From NCBI GenBank assembly GCA_947303755.1, contig CAMYZF010000042.1, positions 1 through 9,146 of the forward strand: DNA of 9,146 nt, given 5' to 3'. Under the pieces are notes generated by a model. It saw nothing but the letters and a program-made list of their open reading frames with translations, was not told the origin of the DNA and made no database searches. Positions within the stretch are counted from its first letter, which is position 1; every line of letters begins with the position of its first letter. The position numbers and the translations under genes were made by a program. Source of the stretch: an uncultured Erysipelotrichaceae bacterium. Lineage in GTDB: Bacteria > Bacillota_I > Bacilli_A > RFN20 > CAG-826. Of this stretch, positions 6,227 to 9,146 are shown piece by piece.

Positions 6227-6234
6227 GCTATAAT
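6226..6234 (+). promoter_or_regulatory. Extended -10 promoter of asnS
   Basis: TGCTATAAT is an exact TGnTATAAT. The expected start point is near 6241, giving a leader of about 20 bases that contains the GAGAGG ribosome binding site at 6248-6253, seven bases before the ATG. It shares TTTTGCTATAAT (6223-6234) with the tsaE promoter. Confidence 0.65.
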
Positions 6235-6260
6235 GTTAAAGATGACTGAGAGGAAAATAT

Positions 6261-7664
6261 ATGGATTATCAAGGTGTAACAATTGCCGACTTATATATGT
6301 TGGTGCATTCTAATGACGAAGAATATAAAAAGATCCTTTCTTCACTTAAAGAAGTTTTTGTTGAAGGTTGGGTTAGAACAAACCGCGATAATGGATCGAT
6401 TGGTTTTATCGCTTTAAACGATGGAACTTGCTTTAAAAACTGCCAACTCGTCTATGACGAGAAGGTTGTTTCAGATTATAAAACTCTCTCTCACGTTAAT
6501 ACAGGCGCTGCTGTTGCGGTTAAAGGAAAATTGATTCTTACCCCAAATGGAAAACAACCATTTGAAATCAATGTTGATGATTTCCAAGTGGTCGGAGAAG
6601 TTGCAGAAGATTATCCTCTTCAAAAGAAAGCACACTCTTTAGAGTTCTTAAGAGAGATTGCTCATCTTAGACCAAGAGCAAATACATTCAACGCTGTCTT
6701 TAGAATGAGAAATGCTATGTCGATGGCGATTCACGAATTCTTCCAATCCGAAGGATTCATGTATGTTCACACTCCAATTATTACCGGAAATGATGCTGAA
6801 GGTGCTGGCAATACATTTGGAATTTATACAAACGACAAAAATCCAAAAACAGATTTCTTTGGTAAAGAAGTCGCCTTAACTGTTTCTGGTCAATTACATG
6901 TTGAACCATTTGCGTTAGCTTTTAGAGACGTCTATACATTTGGCCCTACCTTTAGAGCAGAACATTCAAATACAACTAGACATGCTTCTGAGTTCTGGAT
7001 GATTGAACCAGAATTAGCGTTCGCAGATTTGAATGACGACATGGATTGCATCGAAGCTTGTATCAAACATTGCATTGACGTTGCGCTCCACGAATGTCCA
7101 GATGAAATGGATTTCTTCAATAACTTCATCGACAAATCTTTGAAGGATAGATTGCATCATGTTTTGCATTCAGAATTCAAACGTTTAACCTACACTGAAG
7201 CGATTGAAGAACTTAAAAAGGCCCAGCAAAACGGCCACAAATTTGAGAATAACAACATTTTCTGGGGTATGGATTTACAATCAGAACATGAACGTTATAT
7301 CACTGAGCAAGTTATTGAAGGACCTGTCTTTGTAACAGATTATCCAAAAGAAATGAAGGCCTTCTATATGAGACAAAATGATGATGGAAAAACTGTTGCA
7401 GCTTGTGACCTTCTTGTTCCATATGTCGGTGAGCTCGTAGGCGGTTCCCAAAGAGAAGAACGTTACGACGTTTTGAAAAAGAGAATGGAAGAAGTTGGAT
7501 GTCTAAAAGGTCTCGAATGGTACCTTGATACAAGAAAATATGGTGGATGTCCACACGCTGGATTTGGTATCGGCTTTGATCGTTTGCTTATGTACGTTAC
7601 CGGAATTCAAAACATTCGTGATGTTCAACCATTCCCAAGAACTTCAGATAAGATAAAATATTAG
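6261..7664 (+). CDS. asnS: Asparaginyl-tRNA synthetase
   Basis: This class IIb aminoacyl-tRNA synthetase charges tRNA-Asn. The N-terminal OB-fold anticodon-binding domain covers about residues 30-112 (V-E-G-W-V-R-T at 34-40). The catalytic domain follows, with motif 2 FRAEHSNTTRH at 231-241 continuing to E250, and motif 3 GFGIGFDRLLMYVTG at 434-448 followed by D-V-Q-P-F-P-R. S-G-Q-L-H at 209-213 and G-E-L-V-G-G-S-Q-R-E at 390-399 are typical of AsnRS; the motif 2 region reads as AsnRS and not AspRS. The 467-residue length is standard. Residues 281-335 form a variable insert region. GAGAGG precedes the start by seven bases. Being next to the t6A operon is functionally sensible because tRNA-Asn decodes AAY codons and carries t6A37, but a separate promoter suggests separate control. 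Confidence 0.97.
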   Translation: MDYQGVTIADLYMLVHSNDEEYKKILSSLKEVFVEGWVRTNRDNGSIGFIALNDGTCFKNCQLVYDEKVVSDYKTLSHVNTGAAVAVKGKLILTPNGKQPFEINVDDFQVVGEVAEDYPLQKKAHSLEFLREIAHLRPRANTFNAVFRMRNAMSMAIHEFFQSEGFMYVHTPIITGNDAEGAGNTFGIYTNDKNPKTDFFGKEVALTVSGQLHVEPFALAFRDVYTFGPTFRAEHSNTTRHASEFWMIEPELAFADLNDDMDCIEACIKHCIDVALHECPDEMDFFNNFIDKSLKDRLHHVLHSEFKRLTYTEAIEELKKAQQNGHKFENNNIFWGMDLQSEHERYITEQVIEGPVFVTDYPKEMKAFYMRQNDDGKTVAACDLLVPYVGELVGGSQREERYDVLKKRMEEVGCLKGLEWYLDTRKYGGCPHAGFGIGFDRLLMYVTGIQNIRDVQPFPRTSDKIKY

Positions 7665-7665
7665 T

Positions 7666-7830
7666 ATGGAAGACAATAAACAAAATTTAGAAGACGTTTC
7701 TCCGGAAGCGTTAAAAGCTCAGAAAGAACAAAAAAGCCGAAATCGTATTTTCGGGCTTTTCGTCATTATTGATTTAGTTTTATTTGGTATTCTTCTTTAT
7801 GAAATAATCGCGCTCGCGATGCGCTCGTAA
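7666..7830 (+). CDS. Small single-helix membrane protein (54 residues), function unknown
   Basis: An ATG one base after the asnS stop opens a 54-codon frame ending in TAA at 7828-7830. The product has a charged hydrophilic N-terminal half (residues 1-27, starting MEDNKQNLED and ending with the basic K-S-R-N-R) and a strong hydrophobic helix at about 29-52, so it is probably anchored with the N terminus in the cytoplasm. No Shine-Dalgarno is visible, so translation would depend on ribosomes finishing asnS. The design (polar start, one helix, correct basic flank) looks like a real protein. Against it: a terminator-like hairpin lies within the frame at 7731-7760, and short frames arise by chance. 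I recognise no family. It converges with the minus-strand gene with no intergenic base. Confidence 0.6.
   Translation: MEDNKQNLEDVSPEALKAQKEQKSRNRIFGLFVIIDLVLFGILLYEIIALAMRS
7730..7760. terminator. Bidirectional terminator-like hairpin inside the 54-residue gene
   Basis: AAAAGCC-GAAA (7732-7742) pairs with TTTC-(G)-GGCTTTT (7749-7760) as an 11-bp stem with one bulged G at 7753 and a six-base loop. On the minus strand the stem is followed by six U residues (from 7735 to 7730), a good terminator about 70 bases past the stop of the 7831-8469 gene. On the plus strand the tail is only four U residues, so termination there would be weaker. Confidence 0.55.
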
Positions 7831-8469
7831 TTATTCAGGATTAATTGGTGAAGACGGTGGAGTTACATTCTCCATCGTTTTTCTAAATGCTTTCTTTGAA
7901 AGAACATAGATTCTATATGCTCTAGCAATATAGCCTTGAACTTCGAAAACAAACCACGCTCCACCAACAGTCATAGCTGGAACAAAAATATATGAAACCC
8001 AAGCTTCGCCAGAGAAGTGTGGAGTGGAAACAAGTTTTGGCCAGGTGATTGTGAAACCTTCTGCGCTTGATTTATAAAATACCGACCAGTCATGGACGAA
8101 GAACAAGGTATTGAAACCAGTCTTTTCATAATCCCAAATGTTATATGACCAGTTTTTAGTGAATAAACAATTGAGTAAATAAATGGTTAAGGCTGTAAGC
8201 ATGATTAAGAATGGGATCCAAGCGTGCTTGAAGAGTACTCTCCAATTCTTTCTAATACCAAATAATAAGAGTTTTCTTTCAGAAGTTATTACTCCTGCTT
8301 CCACAACATCATGAAGCATATCATCGGCTTTAGAACCTTGGAATCTCATGATTTTTCTAACTAATACACCGATATAGCCCGCTACTACGAACAATAAAAT
8401 GACTAGCAAAAGAAGAACGATGATTAGTCGCTTGTCGTTTTCAGTTAACTTAATAAGAGTTACCATCAT
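7831..8469 (-). CDS. Three-helix membrane protein, function unknown
   Basis: The protein has 212 residues and three hydrophobic segments at about 14-36, 84-103 and 157-180. Basic residues after helix 1 (V-R-K-I-M-R at 37-42) and at the C terminus (R-A-Y-R, K-K-A-F-R-K) suggest that the N terminus is outside, the 37-83 loop is cytoplasmic, the 104-156 loop is outside and the tail is cytoplasmic. The outer loop is rich in aromatics (W107, W112, W128, W143, W157). I recognise no family or catalytic motif. AGAGGAG at 8480-8474 is an excellent ribosome binding site. Two adjacent ATGs are possible, and the second (8466) has the better seven-base spacing. The start overlaps the end of the upstream gene by 20 bases, so the two are translated together. 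Confidence 0.8.
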   Translation of the reverse strand: MMVTLIKLTENDKRLIIVLLLLVILLFVVAGYIGVLVRKIMRFQGSKADDMLHDVVEAGVITSERKLLLFGIRKNWRVLFKHAWIPFLIMLTALTIYLLNCLFTKNWSYNIWDYEKTGFNTLFFVHDWSVFYKSSAEGFTITWPKLVSTPHFSGEAWVSYIFVPAMTVGGAWFVFEVQGYIARAYRIYVLSKKAFRKTMENVTPPSSPINPE

Positions 8470-8842
8470 CCATCTCCTCTATCGTGTTTTCATAAGTATC
8501 TTCATTTGTAGTTTCGGTTGGAACTACTTCTGGAGCACCTTGTTGAGCGTACATATTTTGAGCAATTTGCATCGATGATTGAGCAATCGCATTCGCTAAA
8601 GTTTGGGTTGGGTCTTGATTCTTAACTTGTTCTCTTTCCATTAAGATTCGTTTGGCTTCAACATCTTCTGGAAGATCACCTAAAGGTGTACCGCCCATGA
8701 AGAAAACAATGACCGATCTGATCGCCATATAAATGAATATAATTATGCAGTAAGCAGCGTATAACGCTAGGACCAAAATAATAAGTGGTAAGAGCACCAC
8801 ATATAACAAACCTTGTAAGAATATTTTGATGAATCCGAGCAT
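8450..8842 (-). CDS. Small membrane protein with Gln-rich cytoplasmic tail, function unknown
   Basis: The protein has 130 residues. Two closely spaced hydrophobic helices (about 5-27 and 28-49) are followed by a hydrophilic tail: G-D-L-P-E-D-V-E-A-K-R at 55-65, a Gln/Ala/Met-rich amphipathic stretch at about 75-101, and an acidic end rich in Glu, Thr and Asp. A helical hairpin with both ends in the cytoplasm is the likely topology. I recognise no family. No good Shine-Dalgarno precedes the ATG; the 11 bases just before it are complementary to a site in the preceding gene, so initiation may depend on translation of that gene. The stop lies 20 bases inside the next gene. Confidence 0.78.
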   Translation of the reverse strand: MLGFIKIFLQGLLYVVLLPLIILVLALYAAYCIIIFIYMAIRSVIVFFMGGTPLGDLPEDVEAKRILMEREQVKNQDPTQTLANAIAQSSMQIAQNMYAQQGAPEVVPTETTNEDTYENTIEEMDDGNSY

Positions 8843-8843
8843 A

Positions 8844-8908
8844 TGATATCTATTTTTATTGTATCTTTTCTTTTTTCTTATTCAAGTAAGAAAACACAAT
8901 AGATATCA
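8844..8908. repeat. 11-bp perfect inverted repeat at a gene junction
   Basis: TGATATCTATT (8844-8854) and AATAGATATCA (8898-8908) are perfect inverted copies separated by 43 bases. In minus-strand mRNA the downstream arm ends one base before the ATG at 8842 and the upstream arm is inside the end of the preceding gene. Confidence 0.8.
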
Positions 8909-9146
8909 CACAAATACATAACGGAGAAAAGCCAACGAGCAACATTTGTGATGCTTCTTTGAGATATTGTTGGACTAAAGCGATAAGAACAACATTTAAA
9001 ACAAGTGGAATTCCATATGCGATAAGTCTTAAATATTTGCCTTCGACGAAAACACCAATAACGATGTAGACCGCAAAATAAATTGAGATGACTAAAAATA
9101 GATAAGCTAGATCAAGTAAAACAAAGTAGAAAGGAATGATTAAGAG
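8856..9146 (-). CDS. Partial membrane protein, C-terminal 96 residues, function unknown
   Basis: The frame is open from the window edge to TAA at 8858-8856, and its start lies outside the window. The visible 96 residues are strongly hydrophobic with at least three helices (about 10-34, 41-58 and 68-88) and end in a basic tail N-K-K-K-E-K-I-Q, which places the C terminus in the cytoplasm. A short polar loop with E35, K37 and R40 separates the first two helices. No family is recognised. It ends 13 bases before the start of the 130-residue protein on the same strand, so it is probably the upstream member of the same operon. Uninterrupted hydrophobic coding through 97 codons in an AT-rich context makes a real gene likely. 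Confidence 0.75.
   Translation of the reverse strand, partial: LLIIPFYFVLLDLAYLFLVISIYFAVYIVIGVFVEGKYLRLIAYGIPLVLNVVLIALVQQYLKEASQMLLVGFSPLCICVISIVFSYLNKKKEKIQ

Noticed and set aside
7312..7554. Minus-strand frame of 80 codons inside asnS
   Set aside because: It is antisense to the conserved AsnRS catalytic region including the start of the motif 3 area, and its His/Gln-rich translation has no recognisable features.
8858..8885. TTGAAT-16-TACAAT on the minus strand as a promoter for the 8450-8842 gene
   Set aside because: It lies wholly in the last codons of the upstream open frame, would give a leader of only about eight bases, and co-transcription with the upstream gene is simpler. It cannot be excluded without start-site data.
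1..9146. Mobile element, CRISPR array, phage genes, rRNA or tRNA genes
   Set aside because: No transposase, integrase, regularly spaced repeats, terminal repeats, cloverleaf with conserved GGTTCGAATC arm, or rRNA-like stretch was seen on either strand.

Overview
This is a low-GC, gene-dense bacterial window with Shine-Dalgarno sites, short intergenic gaps and many overlapping genes. TGA serves as a stop codon (for example at 2744-2746, 4163-4165 and 4753-4755) and tryptophan is encoded by TGG, so the genetic code is the standard bacterial one and not the Mycoplasma code. Gene content (thi-box with ThiT, Ntdp/DUF402, type 2 ferredoxin-NADP reductase, tsaE-tsaB-rimI-tsaD) points to Firmicutes/Bacilli in the broad sense. 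My guess is a reduced-genome relative of the Mollicutes or Erysipelotrichia (RF39-like), but this rests on style and is not proven by any marker.

Layout: (1) 12-134 is a TPP riboswitch with an internally consistent antiterminator/terminator switch. Its terminator U-tract touches the start codon of thiT (135-1178), a thiamine ECF S component with an unusual four-helix N-terminal extension. (2) 1227-2755 holds two coupled genes: a membrane protein with a DUF3137-like domain, and Ntdp, a nucleoside di/triphosphatase. (3) 2744-3649 on the minus strand is a type 2 ferredoxin/flavodoxin-NADP+ reductase that converges on and overlaps ntdp. (4) 3704-6205 is the compact t6A operon tsaE-tsaB-rimI-tsaD, each gene overlapping the next. 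(5) 6261-7830 is asnS with its own extended -10 promoter, followed one base later by a 54-residue single-helix membrane protein. (6) 7831-9146 on the minus strand is a cluster of three small membrane proteins of unknown function. The most upstream is cut by the window edge, and the most downstream converges with the 54-residue gene with no intergenic base.

Most of the window is housekeeping: thiamine uptake under TPP control, nucleotide and redox metabolism, t6A37 tRNA modification and asparaginyl-tRNA synthesis. I do not see a defence system, mobile element, CRISPR array or biosynthetic cluster. The points most worth a second look are the riboswitch expression platform, the N-terminal extension of ThiT, the uncharacterised three-gene membrane cluster at the right end, and two transcription-terminator-like hairpins that lie inside coding sequence of convergent genes.
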